From assembly GCA_031002005.1 (NCBI GenBank), contig JARYHS010013630.1, forward strand, positions 238,831,539 through 238,895,538: DNA of 64,000 nt. The letters are read 5' to 3'. This document shows, piece by piece, positions 44,126 to 55,455 of this stretch. The DNA is from Vandiemenella viatica. Taxonomy: Eukaryota > Arthropoda > Insecta > Orthoptera > Morabidae. Each line of letters opens with the position of its first letter. Position 1 is the stretch's first letter. Position numbers and translations under genes: made by a program. The notes under the pieces were generated by a model. The model was not told the origin of the DNA, ran no database searches, and saw only the letters and a list, made by a program, of their open reading frames with translations.

Positions 44126-44183
44126 CAAATTTCTTGATATTAAAAACGGCGACCATTTGCTGTTTTTAATATCAAGAAATTTG
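44126..44183. repeat. Near-perfect hairpin, 25-bp stem, 8-bp loop
   Basis: Left arm CAAATTTCTTGATATTAAAA plus ACGGC (44126-44150); right arm GCTGT then TTTTAATATCAAGAAATTTG (44159-44183). There is one mismatch. It makes both strands encode the same FLDIKN peptide. It is probably the core of a palindromic MITE or a foldback. Confidence 0.85.
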
Positions 44184-45185
44184 ATATCACAGTCGCTGAG
44201 TTCCACTAATTCAGCATGGATAAAAATATTCTTAGTGAGCAAACAGTTTATAGTTAAATGGCATTTTCATCATCAACTTTTCCAAATAAACTGTAAAAAT
44301 AATTTTAAGTTACTTTTGGTATCAGTACATCAATAAAAACATGAATATGAATGTTTAAAAGACTTTTAACCCCATTTGAAGATTGCAGATTAACGAATGA
44401 GACACATTCACAATGATTACAACATTCAGTCATTCGTGTAAAAGTCATAAGCACTAAGCACCACAAAATATTTTGATAAAATTTGTTGATAATAGTTTAT
44501 GGAACAAAGAAACAATTATTTATTATTAAATGTTCACTTCAAATTAAAGTTTGAAATAGTTAACAGTAGTAAGTGGCAGGATTACTGCATGATGATCAAA
44601 ATTTTAAATCTCATAGATTAAATTATTTCCAGCATTTTTAATGGTGACATATTTTCTACAATTCCTACAAAGAGTTACTCATTTTTGTTATCTTCCTTTT
44701 ATTGAAGTATTTAATCCTTCATGTAGTTATTTTTTATTTTTCTGCATTTGATTTGAGATACTGTTTAAATGTGTGTTTATTTTCCTTTAGAAATTGTCTC
44801 TGTGGCTTTTGCTGCACTGTAACAGCTATGCAAGACTTTAAAAAAATATTTTAGGTGGTGATGGTATGCATCAAAATAAGACAATACTATCTAATAAACA
44901 ACTGGCCAAAAAAACATACTTATAGAGTTAATAGCAGGTGTGCAATGTGGATTCTGGGGTGTCTCTCCATTGTTAACTGGAGTGGAGTAAACCATTACAC
45001 TGTGGTACTGTAGTAGTGTGTAGTCAGTTGTATACGTAATGCCTGCTGTGACAGTACCTACTAGTAATCATGTTAGTCTTTGCATAGTTACTCCTAAGTC
45101 TGGGTATGTAACGTGATATCTTACCCCACAATGTACCTAGGTTTGTGTTTACATGTTGTTTTATTGTTATCTTGGTTGTCCGAGT
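44184..45185. other. AT-rich intron 3 sequence
   Basis: No recognised gene. Confidence 0.4.
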
Positions 45186-45189
45186 TGAA

Positions 45190-45510
45190 CCGCCTCAATT
45201 TATCAAAACCTAACATTTCGGCCATCAGTTTAGCGGCCTTCTTCAGAGGACTGCACACTCATGTTGTTTTATTGTTTGTAGTAAAATGGTATGTTGTCTC
45301 TATTTCAGTCATAGGGCCCATATAGAAATTAACAACTATTACACAAAGGTAATGATACTAAGGAAAAAATAACAGCTTTTAGGCAATGTAAATCACAAAA
45401 GATAGGGAAAATGACTCATCACTAATCAAAGTTGAAGACTGTGATTAGTGAAAAACATGTGTGACAGACAAAAACATACACAATGTTTCTGTTTAACACT
45501 ATTCATGTGA
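45190..45510 (+). repeat. Dispersed repeats including a family D copy
   Basis: 45205-45260 contains CCTAACATTTCGGCCATCAG and GCGGCCTTCTTCAGAGGACT, a GAAGAAGGCC/GGCCGAAA signature seen at the ends of several invertebrate retroelements. 45399-45510 is a family D copy (GATAGGGAAAATGACTCATC, GACAAAAACATACACAATGT). Confidence 0.5.
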
Positions 45511-45596
45511 TAGGAGACAAAAGCGAAATGGCGGACATGCTATTTTGGTGTGGTTTAGTTAATGGAAGTGACCTGCGCGAGTCAGGTGCCCTCTAT

Positions 45597-46510
45597 GAAG
45601 ACAGGTTCACAACGCAGAGTATCATGTTTTAGGCTGTTCAGCTAACTTTTCCACCATCATGGGGAAACAAGACCACAAGACAGACAGCGGACAGCCTCGC
45701 TAGGTCCGTATACCAGATCTGGAGGATCATGTGCTATTAGTCAGTGGAAGACACTCCTGGAAGCCAGTGTGTGATAAATAGCAGTGGCAGAAGGAATTAG
45801 TCAGCCTCTTGTTTGCGTGTTAGTGCATCAACAATAACTGTACCCATACAAAGTCCAGTGTGTCCAGGCCGTTAGTTTATTGGATTTATCTGGTCAGATT
45901 CCATTTGCAAAGGTGTGGTGCTGATCCACTGTTTACTTCAAAGATTATATTTAGCGATGAGGTGGGGTTTACAAGAGATGGCATTGTAAATTTCCATAAT
46001 CTGCATGTGTGGGCTGCTGGCAATCCTTATGCAGTTCAAGAAAGAAGTCGCCAGCACTGCTTCTCAGTGAACGTATGGGATGGTATTCTATTAGGGCCAT
46101 CTGTGCTCCCACAGAGATTAAATGGAGCTTGTTGTCTGGACTGTCTTCATAACACATTGCTGAACCTGCTGGAAGATGTGCCTTTGCAGCAACATATGTG
46201 CCTCATGCACAATGGTGCAACTATCACATTTTCACTTCAATGTCAGTCAACACCTGACACCAACATTTCAGGACCGCTGGATTGGTCACGGGGCTCAGCA
46301 CCACTGTCTGCCCACTCTCCAGATCTCAATGGTTGTGGGGATACATCAAGGAATTAGCTTACGCCATTCCAATTAACAATGTGCAGACATTCCAGTATTG
46401 TGTCTTCAGTGCATGTCAGCACATACAGGACCGGCACAGACAGTTTTAAAGAGTGCACGATTCCTTACACCGAAGGGCAGAGGCACTTGAGCACTTGCTA
46501 TGAACTCTGA
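45597..46510 (+). pseudogene. Tc1/mariner-like transposase pseudogene (family M)
   Basis: Reads FTSKIIFSDEVGFTRDGIVN with the first catalytic Asp (about 45935-45985), FHNLHVWAAGNPYAV, FSVNVWDGILLGPSVLPQRL, and LLEDVPLQQHMCLMHNGA near 46165-46220. In this last motif the second catalytic Asp (normally MHDGAPAHF) is Asn. Frame changes then lead to SPDLN near 46320, GIHQGISLRHS, and a C-terminal RRAEALEHLL at 46475-46500. The helix-turn-helix N-terminus before 45860 is scrambled. Terminal repeats were not found. The element at 48295-49142 belongs to the same family. Confidence 0.8.
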
Positions 46511-48294
46511 AAGTATGTGTTTGTCGCTGAATGTTTATTAGAAATTTGTCTTATTTTGATGCATACTATTACCTACCTAAAATATTTGACACTTTTTGTA
46601 ACAATCTGATTTCAGAATGAAATATCTCCCATTTCCTTTCATATTCTTAAATGTGACTTTCACTATTCTTACTGAAATTTATGTCTTTTCTTTTAATTAG
46701 TATCCTCCATCAGGGCCCGCTCTAGCCGTATTGCTGCCCCGGACAAATAGACAAATTGCCGCCCCTTAAAATTATGTAGAATTATATATTTTTTTAAAAA
46801 ATAATTAATTTTTAATCGAATAAAATATTTAATTTTAAATTTTAATAAAATCATATATTCATAAATAAACTTATTGAATTTTGATATAGCGGCACAAAGT
46901 AGAGAAATTAATTATGAAATATCTGTACATAGCCACAAATTAACCATATTTTTAGGTTTTTAAATGCTATTACAGATGGATATTATCACACAAACAATCT
47001 AAATGCCATTATTTTGAAAATAAAACGAGATTACATCAAATACGATAAAATCACAAAAAAAAAACTTTTTTTTCTTACTTTCAAGTAGCGAATTTTTTAT
47101 TACATCTTAAAATTTACTTCATCAGCAATTTCATACTCAATTGCCAAAATGGCTAAATCATTAAATTATCAATTTATTGGTTTTCGTAAATGCTTAGCAA
47201 GGTGTCGAATACATCTCCCAAATGAAATTTTAAAGGTTTTATTACCTCTATCCTACTCTCCCATCTAGTGTCACTCCATGTTTTCAAAGTTGAACCCTGA
47301 ACATGCTTTAAAAGTATTGCCCATCGAAAAGTAGATGCCAAAAAGAATAAATATATTTTTTGGACCATGTTGAAGAAATTAGCGGCTTTCAAGGATGCTT
47401 TTGCCATTAATAACAAGATTGAGAGAATGGCTACTACACGGAACATTGAATGCTCGCGAATTATATTATTTAATTCTAAATTACACTCCTGCTTTATTGC
47501 GCCTCGTATTGGACCCTTTGTCAGTCCCTGTCCTCTGATATCCTGCAAATTTAAACACAAGTCATTAAGTTCTCCAACTATAATGTCAGATATTTGTTTT
47601 CCTGTGAATCTTTCGACTGGTAAGAAGCCTTAAAAGCTTTCATTAATTTTAATCTCAACATCAGGATTAAATTTATTGGTTGAAACATATCTGATTACAA
47701 GAGTAATTTGCTGTATCTTACTAAAGTCAGGAGTACAGTTTAAAATTATGGAAAAATATTTGAATTTTTTTATTTCATTAATAACACGAGAGTTTACACT
47801 TTGATGCAGAAGATCTACTATCCCGGTTTGTATATTTTCCACAAGATATTGAGATTTAGTCTCTACTTTTTAGAGCACTCAACGGATGTGCTCTTCCATA
47901 ATGGGATCGTATTCAGACAGTAAGTCAACTATTTTTAAGAAATTACTGGTATTATGCTCAAACAACTTGTCGCTTGTACCTTGAAAAACCAGTCAACTTT
48001 TACCAATCATTTTGGTAATTGCAACGATTCTTAGAAGCACCTCGTTCCAATGATTTATTTCGGCATTAATAACTCTTTGAGTGGCAGCATCTACAGTTTT
48101 ACAACAATTTAATCTTTTTTGCCTGAATATGATTTTTCGAAATTTCATGCTCTTTTAAAGTTTCGTCGAGGTGCTTCCAATTTTTAAAACCCTCTTTTGA
48201 GAGAGAACTAACTAAACAACTGAAAATTTTGCAACAGAAGCAGTAGCTAATCTCGCAATATTTGCTCTGCGTTGCTGAAAATTCGTGCATAATA

Positions 48295-49142
48295 CAGGGC
48301 GTTCGCCGGAAAACGCTACCCTCCCAGTCTGTTACCGTCGGCAACTTGCTCGGTCAGTCAAGCCAGCAGTTTCCGCCACACGGCACCGTGAATCACCGCA
48401 CTGTTTAACACCTCCGCTGCCCCAACAGTGCAGTGCAGTGACCCTTACATTGTTAAGAACGGTTTCTTTGCATTGTAGATAGTTTGTGACTTCAGTCTCT
48501 TATTAATCAGTGTTGTGAATAAACGTTTCTTTGCGGTGTGGCTGGTTTGGGGATTCATACTCTTATTAATCTGTACCGTGTTTGAGTGTAACTAAAATTA
48601 TGGTACGTTACAGTTTGCAACAAAGAATATTTCTCTACGATACATATGTGAAGAAGAAGTCGTTTAAAAAGTGTCGCAGTAAATTTCGTCGCGAATTTCC
48701 TGGTGCTTTACTGCCAGCTAAATCAACAATTCTGCGTCTGGTTAAAAAAGTAAGAGAAACGGGTTCATTTTTTAACAAAAAGAGACTGTCGGTCAACCGT
48801 ATTCTCACAGAGGAGAAAATTGACGATATCGCTTTTCGACTAGAACAGTCACCCAAAAAATCATTAAGTCAGTTAGGGCAGCGTGTGTCTCGAAATATGT
48901 TCAGAAGATGTGAAATGTGCATTACACAAGAGGGTCAACACTTCCAGCATCTTTTATAAGGTAAGCTAATGAATTATCACAAATGCTTAGCACACAAGTT
49001 TATGAAGTTTATGAAGCGTAATTATTATGAAATAGTCCGCGGCCGACGGTCGAACAATGCCGGAAACTGACCGCTCGCTCGCCGGGAGCAGTTTCTTCCT
49101 TGTAGCGCTAACAGTGGGTTGCGTTTCCCGGCGAACGCCCTG
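48295..49142 (+). mobile_element. Tc1/mariner-like element (family M), internally deleted, inside the hAT
   Basis: Ends CAGGGCGTTCGCCGGAAAAC and, reversed, CAGGGCGTTCGCCGGGAAAC. TA precedes the left end; CA follows the right, probably a mutated TA. It splits the hAT transposase between SAK and HEFSATQ. It carries one intact short frame (48600-48959). Confidence 0.85.
48600..48959 (+). CDS. Mini-transposase: helix-turn-helix N-terminus joined to C-terminal tail (family M)
   Basis: 119 codons from ATG at 48600. It reads MVRYSLQQRIFLYDTYVKKK, then KCRSKFRREFPGALLPAKST and LTEEKIDDIAFRLEQSPKKS (DNA-binding helices), then jumps to MFRRCEMCITQEGQHFQHLL, which matches the C-terminus of family M transposases. 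About 200 residues with the catalytic acids are missing. The deletion keeps the frame open. If expressed it could bind family M ends without cutting, but this is inference; no promoter was identified. The junction is near 48895. Confidence 0.7.
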   Translation: MVRYSLQQRIFLYDTYVKKKSFKKCRSKFRREFPGALLPAKSTILRLVKKVRETGSFFNKKRLSVNRILTEEKIDDIAFRLEQSPKKSLSQLGQRVSRNMFRRCEMCITQEGQHFQHLL

Positions 49143-49522
49143 CATTTTGCGCTAAAACGTCGATCTGTGTCATTGGAAGGAAATTTGTAATTATGAAATA
49201 GTTTATGTGGACCTTGCCTTACTAAAAAGCTTCTTACGGCGTCTCATAAAATTCTTGGCCACAAAGTTTTAGAACGCCTTCTGTGAGTCTCACGTTGGTG
49301 TCAGTTCCAGTTGGTTTACAAACTTCGTTCATTTGTTCGCTATTATTCTCTGACGATTCTGTACTTCATTTGTATCCCTACCTGATATTGGATTCTAAGA
49401 TTTGTTTTGGTAAAACCCTGAATACAGTAAATTTTATTAACGCGCAAGATTGATTCTGCCTTTACGCTTCCTTTCCCAACCTTCTTTTTTGTACCGGTAA
49501 CTAGATAGTTTTCTTTGACCGT

Positions 49523-49640
49523 CAGACATTTTGGAAGAAGCTATAAAATAATATAAAAATTAAATATTTATCCTTGCTCTTCAGACATTTTGGAAGAAGC
49601 TATAAAATAATATAAAAATTAAATATTTATCCTTGCTCTA
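49523..49640 (+). repeat. 59-bp perfect tandem duplication
   Basis: CAGACATTTTGGAAGAAGCT... occurs at 49523 and again at 49582 with at most a terminal mismatch, indicating a recent duplication inside the hAT. Confidence 0.9.
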
Positions 49641-51406
49641 AATAAGATAAAACCATAACTAAGATAAATTATTCTCAGTCGATATAAAAATATATTTATG
49701 CACAACACAAAATATTTTCCATACCCTGTGAACATAAGAAAGTCTAGTGTTACTACACAGTCAAAGCTTATTCGCGGATGATACTATCCGTAAATTTGCT
49801 GCAAATACAGAAACCGTGTATTCAGAATGGCAATTTCTATAGGCTTGAACGGAATAGGTTCCAAGTTCACAAACAAAAAAATGATGTTGTGGAGTGATTG
49901 TCGCGCAATGCACTTATTAAACCAACTGACAAAGTTATTCACATTCACTAAAATAGTTAATGAATTTCTTTTTGTTGAGACGATTTACAAATGCATCAAT
50001 TAGAGTATCTGTAAACCGCATTCGTATATATAATAAACATCATGGATTATTATATGTTAGCAGTTAGCATTCGAAATTAAATATACTAATGGTATGTGAA
50101 GTAACTAATCGGTAATCAGCAGCTGGCAATATTATTTATTTATTAATGATTGTAACTACTGTCCCACACCCACTAAACTACAGTATTTTCACAAGCGATC
50201 AAAGCTAGCGTATGTGGTTCAAGTTTACGTCGCTATACACGACGATGATAATTTAGGATAAAATTGATTGTATCAATGCGCGTGTGATTGAGGCTTTGAA
50301 TTTGTAGCGCCAATATTAGCGGAGATTATGATTAGGTTGAGATTCAGCCTAGACCAATATGAAAACTGAACCTTTTTGTCACAGCCAATGGCACAAGGAA
50401 TTTAGTTATTTAAACAACATTCATGAGCACTATGTCACGTTGTGATGACATGTATCGCGACGTAAACTACTCCCGCGTATGTAATTTAACCAAACCAAAA
50501 CACTTACGATGCCTGTAATTTGTACAACAATTCTGTGAGGCTCGGATTACGAGAAGAAATTATTATGCAAATTATTCCACTTCGATTTCCAATAACTAAG
50601 ATCCATATTGATTTGGTTCATCAATTCAATAAAATAAATACTCGGCATCTCCCGCCAAGCACTATCGATTCCATGTATTAGACTTAGAGCCTATCTGCAA
50701 TTGCGAAAAACACTCCTATTCACCGCGTCTAGTAACTTGTGGGCAGTATAACGTCGGAATCAGTGCAGGTAGCCGAGGTCAGGTGTAACAGCCCCCACCT
50801 ACTGGGCTTCTGTTGAGTGCTTTTCTCGTTGTGCGCCTATTTCGTATATCCAACTAAATAACAGTTTAATCACAGATGTACTTACCTTTAGAAATTATGA
50901 AATCCTGAAGTAAATTTTATGAACTACCACTTATCACTAATAACGTAATAGTAAGACTAATGCTGTTGTGTAATGAAACCACTTTTGTAATTAGCAATAA
51001 TAAGCAAATTGAGACAACAACGCGTTCTACTCGCGTGCTAAGGCCCAATTCACACAGAAGAGACGTGGCGCGGACTTCGGGCTGAGACATGGCGCGGACG
51101 CGGCGCATTATGAAGTTGCTCCTATGGCGGAATTCACACAGAGGCGGCGAAGCAACGACGCGCCCCTTTGAGGTCCGCGCCCCGTCTCTTCGAAGTCTCT
51201 AGGGGTACGCCCAAATAGCTAAGAACTGTAAGTTTTTAACGAACGAAAAAATCGGTATGTTGATTTTTTTATTAATTGGGTATTTAATCCATTAATATTA
51301 TTATTTTTCTCACACTTACAGCCGAAATGGCGCCCCTAAATTTTAGCGCCCCGGGCAAATGCCCGGTTTGCCCCCCCCCCCCCCCTAGAGCGGGCCCTGC
51401 CTCCAT

Positions 51407-52166
51407 TGTTGGAAATAAATCACTTGGAACCATCCATCTTGCTTTCTTATGGCATAACATCTGAAATTCACCTTTCATTGTGTAAACTATTATTACTTGT
51501 TTGTCATTTTATTATTTTATATCAAAATCCCTTTTAGATCCACAATTCATCTTATTTAACATTATTATTTAAAAGTCTTCATGAAATTTCAAATAGTTAT
51601 ATCTTTCGTTTAAATTGGTATTTTGGCCCGAAATTTCTTAATAAGATCTGTTTACTTGCTGAGAACAGCATGCATTAGATAGATCCCTTTTATTAATTTA
51701 TAGGCCGCTTCATTGTTCTGTCTAAAATTGTTTAATTCACCTCTCCTGGATAGCTTACGTCATGCAGCTATTGTACCTTGTAAAACAACTGTAGACCAAA
51801 TTATAGTTTTGAATAAATTTTTTCACCCATATAAACCTTATATAAAAGTGACTGTCTTTAATTTTTGTACTCATGTGAATGACATCAAAATTTTGACATA
51901 CTTGCATCAACTAATACCAATCTGCTTTTACTAAAAAATTATTTAAATATCAAATTTAGCTTTATACAATTTAACAGAAATGTTATCTTCTTTACTTGCT
52001 ACATTCCACCAAGCAGCAGATGGCTTTTGTTATGCTCCATTACAACTTCCCAACAACAATGATAAAAAGAATGAGAAAGCTAATGATGTATGGTGCAATA
52101 GTCAGTCAAACTGTAAGAAAGAAAAAAATAAAAAAAAAATCCTAGTGGCCTAGTCATTGTTTTATG
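51407..52166. other. AT-rich intron 3 sequence
   Basis: A 73-residue frame at 51713-51934 has no recognisable motif. Confidence 0.4.
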
Positions 52167-52394
52167 CATAGGAGTCAAACTCAATTTTGCAGAGGGCCTG
52201 TATATTAAATTTAGCATGTGTAGGCGGGCCAGATTGAAATAAAAAAAAGTACTGAATTATTATAACATTTTATTTATTTAATTGTATAGTATATAATTCT
52301 GTGTCACAATTCTGTGTCACAATACGATCGCAGGCCGTATTGATAGGGTCTGGGGGCCGGATGCGGCCCATGGGCCATATCTTTGACATCACTG
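52167..52394. mobile_element. 228-bp hAT MITE
   Basis: Perfect 8-bp target duplication GTTTTATG (52159-52166 and 52395-52402). Ends are CATAGGAGTCAAACTCAA and, reversed, CAGTGATGTCAAAGATATGG, sharing the xTGTCAAA and GGGCC pattern common in hAT ends. A short direct repeat (TTCTGTGTCACAA twice, near 52300) lies inside. There is no coding capacity. Confidence 0.85.
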
Positions 52395-52892
52395 GTTTTA
52401 TGTATTGTGCTGTAATGTCGAATGAGAATTAACCCTTTTAATTCAAATTGCACTGGACGCCTTTGTATATTTGAAATATTTTTAGTAGATGTTACCTACT
52501 CTAAGGTGCCATTGAGTTAGTACCAACCTTTATCCCACTCAAAAAAATATTTTGTTTAAAAATTTCATTCAGTTCAAACAGAAGATAAAGTATATTGAGA
52601 TTTATGTTATTTTGGGAGAGACCAAATTTAAGGAAGTTATATAATAAATTCAGTCTCAAATTTAAACTGGTAGTTAGTAACAAAATGTTTCAGCTTTTCC
52701 ACTTCACCAAAAATGTATTTATTGCAGTGTTTATACCTATAATGTTAAAATTAAATATAAATCACATTAGACCTGCAGACAAATTTAATGTTAAGCAGCT
52801 TTTCATTATCAGATATTATTAGTTAACATAATATATTAAATGGATTTTTTTTTCTTGTAAGATGTGTTAGTAAAATTATTTTAAAATTTCAG

Positions 52893-53133
52893 GGCCAAGT
52901 GGCGGTCACCTGTGTATGTAAATATATCTGCTAAAGGGAAACCTACTACATTAGTCACAACACCATCACCAACGGAGGGCCCAAGACTTGCTGCAATATT
53001 TAGTGTTTGGGATAGTTTATATGCATTACAGAATGGAACTTTCACATCTAATTACAGTGCTGTTCTGCACTACTTGGCTAAGGCATTTGAATATGGATTT
53101 CTTCACTCAGTGCTCAATAAAGACAAAGTAGAG
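52893..53133 (+). CDS. GGT: GGT-family exon: last large-subunit exon in the window
   Basis: Encodes (R)AKWRSPVYVNISAKGKPTTL, then TTPSPTEGPRLAAIFSVWDS and a LHYLAKAFEYGFLHSVL segment. The P-x-P-x-x-G-x-x-L motif and the later A-F-E/R-x-x-F helix fit GGT. The acceptor is AAAATTTCAG; the donor is GAG|GTATGT (53134), phase 0. The next exon, normally LGDP-like and then the autoprocessing Thr, was not found before the window end. The LGDP motif seems replaced by LNKDKVEV, another divergence from active GGTs. Confidence 0.9.
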
Positions 53134-53394
53134 GTATGTTGCACACCAAACATTCCTTAGCTTGACTGTTTTAATTTGATTTTTTCTCATTAATGTTACC
53201 ATTTTGGTACATGTCAGTGTGCCCTCAAATTTGCTGTAGGCAGCACGATTTTACTTTTCTGTTCTCAAAGTAATTTAGACCATTTTCATATATTAAGCTC
53301 TTTAGTCTGAATGCTGCTATTTGCTCCAAATTTCTGTTATGCTTGGTGATCAAGCTTTTCCTTCATTCCAGTACTTTAATTATTTTTTAAATCT

Positions 53395-53690
53395 TAATTT
53401 AATTTAATTGCAATGGAGCACAGGCTCCGGTGGCAATTTCCCTACACACCCATCATCCCCCTATCCTGCACCTACCTACATTTACCCTCTACAAATTTTA
53501 TCTTTAAATTCTTTCAAAGTTTTTGGTAAATTATTCATCATTTCTCTTGGTAACTCATTCCAATCCCTGACACCCTTACCTAAAAAAGAATCTTCCCACA
53601 CCCTTGTGCCTGAAATCGAGTGCCAGCTTGTGGTCATGGTCAGCTTTTCCGTTCCATGCACTACTTTTCATACCTATTGCAATATCTTTT
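53395..53690 (-). mobile_element. CR1-group LINE 3' end, heavily 5'-truncated
   Basis: Begins at its A/T-rich tail (AATTTAATTTAATTGCAATG) with the GGAGCACAGGCTCCGGTGGC palindrome-like 3' UTR. It matches 20655-20900 closely, including ATTCCAATCCCTGACACCCT and GCTTGTGGTCATGGTCA. Confidence 0.85.
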
Positions 53691-54095
53691 CATATCTTGA
53701 ATTTAATGATATGCAAATTTAACCAGTTCTAACATACTCACCGACGATCATCATAACATTAGGATGCTTCCTGTAGTTGCAGAAAGATGCCATTTTGTAC
53801 ACAGATAAGGTTTTAACACAAAATCATTAAAAAAATACTAATGGTGGGGATTACGCATGTACATGTCTAATGTTGATCCCATTGATGCCATTATATGCCA
53901 CAGATTTTAATTTTATCTGGAGCTTAATTAATGCATAAAATTTTACTTCCATCCTCTCCTTTCAATTATGACAGTCACTCACCTATGATCATCAAAATTC
54001 TAGATTACATCCCATAGTCCATATAAGATTTTAATATGTGGTTAAGTGAGGTTCCATCTGCAACTCATAACAAAGGTATAGTATCTGTGATATTC
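53691..54095. other. AT-rich sequence
   Basis: Nothing recognised. Confidence 0.4.
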
Positions 54096-54395
54096 TGTTT
54101 ATTAACGCCATGACCAATTGCAGATCTACAAATTTTCTGATGCGGGGCAATAACTTGAGATTGCCGCCCCCTCAAACATGAATTTGCCACCCTGGGCAGT
54201 ATAGAGCTATTCCGATTTTGCTGCCCCCTGATGGTTGCCACTTGGGACAATAGAGCTACAAAAAAAGGTCATTGCCAAATGAATTTACCATTTACAGCTC
54301 CCTTCAAACAAGATTTTTCCACCCCCCTGAACTTGCCACCTGGGCCAAGCACACCAGTTTGACCCCCTTCCACTACTAGATCTGGCACTGCCCAT
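54096..54395 (-). repeat. Non-autonomous hAT-like repeat sharing a segment with the hAT at 24999
   Basis: The right edge AGATCTGGCACTG is the reverse of a CAGTGCCAGATCT start, hAT-like. The interior has repeated TTGCC(G/A)CCCC and GAATTTGCCACCCTGGGC elements. 54110-54230 is the inverted counterpart of 25350-25480. Confidence 0.55.
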
Positions 54396-54934
54396 GACAA
54401 CCCCAGACGCAAACTTTTTTTTCTGTATCTTGATATATTTGATATTATTTTTTATTGTAAGTGTAAGTTGCTACTAAATTAACGTTTCAAATTTTACTTT
54501 GGTCCACTCCTTAAAGACTTGCAAATTTAGCCAGTTATGACACTAAAAACTAAATTTGTCTTCTTAAGAAAACCTCGACAGTGTTTGAAATTGATTTGCA
54601 TTCTGCTTCTGTTGTAGTTGGACATACAGCTTTATATGGCCCAATAACAAGGAACATCCTAATACTTCACATAAATAATGACAAAGCATTGCTTGATTAA
54701 TTTATTGACTTTAATCAAGAAATAAAAATAATACATAAATAAGTTGGAAATTTAGAGTTATTACAAAATGAAAGTGGGTTATAACTTTCTACATTTGTCA
54801 AAATATTCCTTTACTATATACACAAGATTTTCAATTAAAAATTTTTGATTTCTGTTTTTATTGCTAGACATTTTCTACATAATTTTGGAAAGTATATTTA
54901 TTGAGTATGATAGGACTCTTGGTTGCATCCCAGC
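54396..54934. other. AT-rich sequence
   Basis: Nothing recognised. Confidence 0.4.
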
Positions 54935-55455
54935 AAGCAAGTGCACTGCTATTTTAACATTTTGTAGTGTTTCTGTATGATATTTTTTGTTATATGTATT
55001 TGGCAGTTCTATCATTACCTTGGCTCCAAAATCTGATGATGAATTCTTGTAGAACTCGATGAAACAAATCGAAAATAAAGATTTTTTTTTTATATGTCTC
55101 TTGTTTTTGAGATATAGCATGTTAAAATCAGTCATATGTATAGTTCCTCTGCCTTTGGTGTTTTTTCTTCTGGTCCAGGTCATATTTCAACCTAGCAACA
55201 ATCACTAGGAAGAAAATAAACCACCCATAATGCATTTCCACCACATAGATATGGTGGTTTTGGTGAAAAATAATTTTTGGTCCAAGCCGGATCTCGTACA
55301 AACCTTCTTACGTTCGACATACAATATTTCGAGAACAAAGCGAGATATCAAAAAAAAAAAAAATATTGTTTTCTTTCAATTTGTCTTGCTGAGTTCTATA
55401 AGAATCAATCATCAGATTGTGGTGTGGCAGTAATGATAGAATCCCCAAGTATTTC
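54935..55455. repeat. Inverted repeat pair, arms ~130 bp
   Basis: The left arm (about 55003-55125) and the reverse complement of the right arm (about 55310-55442) share TCTATCATTAC, AATCTGATGATKRATTCTTR, TAGAACTC, GACAAATYGAAA and GATATC/GAGATA blocks. The translated arms also agree (EFYKNQSSDCGVAVMIE and EFYKNSSSDFGAKVMIE). This is either two opposed copies of one repeat or a foldback element. Confidence 0.65.

Larger units (their letters stand above)
47160..49300 (-). pseudogene. hAT transposase, ZMYM1-like, decayed and split
   Basis: Minus strand, in order: HNYKFPSNDTDRRFSAK (49200-49145), the nested element, then HEFSATQSKYCEISYCFCCK with the CFCCK zinc/TTF motif, NWKHLDETLKEHEISKNH (48200-48130), VINEIKKFKYFSIILNCTPD (about 47785-47725), DIRGQG near 47540 (where intact relatives have RGQGYDNGANM), FFNMVQKIYLFFLASTFRWA, and TWSDTRWESRIEVIKPLKF (about 47275-47220). 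The C-terminal dimerisation domain is absent. ILNCTPD has Asn where the first catalytic Asp is expected. Stops and frameshifts occur throughout. Confidence 0.82.
46711..51399 (-). mobile_element. hAT transposon, ZMYM1-type, 4.7 kb, with nested insertion
   Basis: The ends are CAGGGCCCGCTCTAG and the reverse CTAGAGCGGGCCCTG, flanked by the direct repeat CCTCCAT (46704-46710 and 51400-51406; one base short of the usual 8). Subterminal GCCCC-rich stretches occur at both ends, including a 16-C run at 51371-51385. The minus strand encodes a decayed ZMYM1-like transposase between about 49300 and 47160. A Tc1/mariner-like element interrupts it at 48295-49142. The 49640-51370 part has no recognised coding sequence; a GC-rich block with two AATTCACACAGA copies lies at 51040-51200. 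Confidence 0.85.
16154..53133 (+). other. Gamma-glutamyl transpeptidase family gene, four exons (partial gene model)
   Basis: Host gene inferred by joining four exons: 16154-16359, 28990-29182, 42531-42728 and 52893-53133. Splice phases agree at every junction (1, 2, 2) and every intron has GT-AG ends. The concatenation is an uninterrupted reading frame of about 279 codons colinear with the large subunit of GGT. Introns are 12.6, 13.3 and 10.2 kb and are packed with mobile elements. The first exons (signal-anchor region) were not found upstream, and the small-subunit exons with the nucleophilic Thr must lie beyond the window. GGTs are membrane-anchored or secreted enzymes that remove gamma-glutamyl groups from glutathione and conjugates. 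Activity is doubtful because a key Arg is replaced. Insect members of this family are often given venom-style names by homology; nothing here supports that role. Confidence 0.88.

Noticed and set aside
45205..45260. Hammerhead ribozyme of a Penelope-like element
   Set aside because: CTGATG and CCGAAA occur on the minus strand, but the stems and the conserved GAAAC core could not be folded convincingly.
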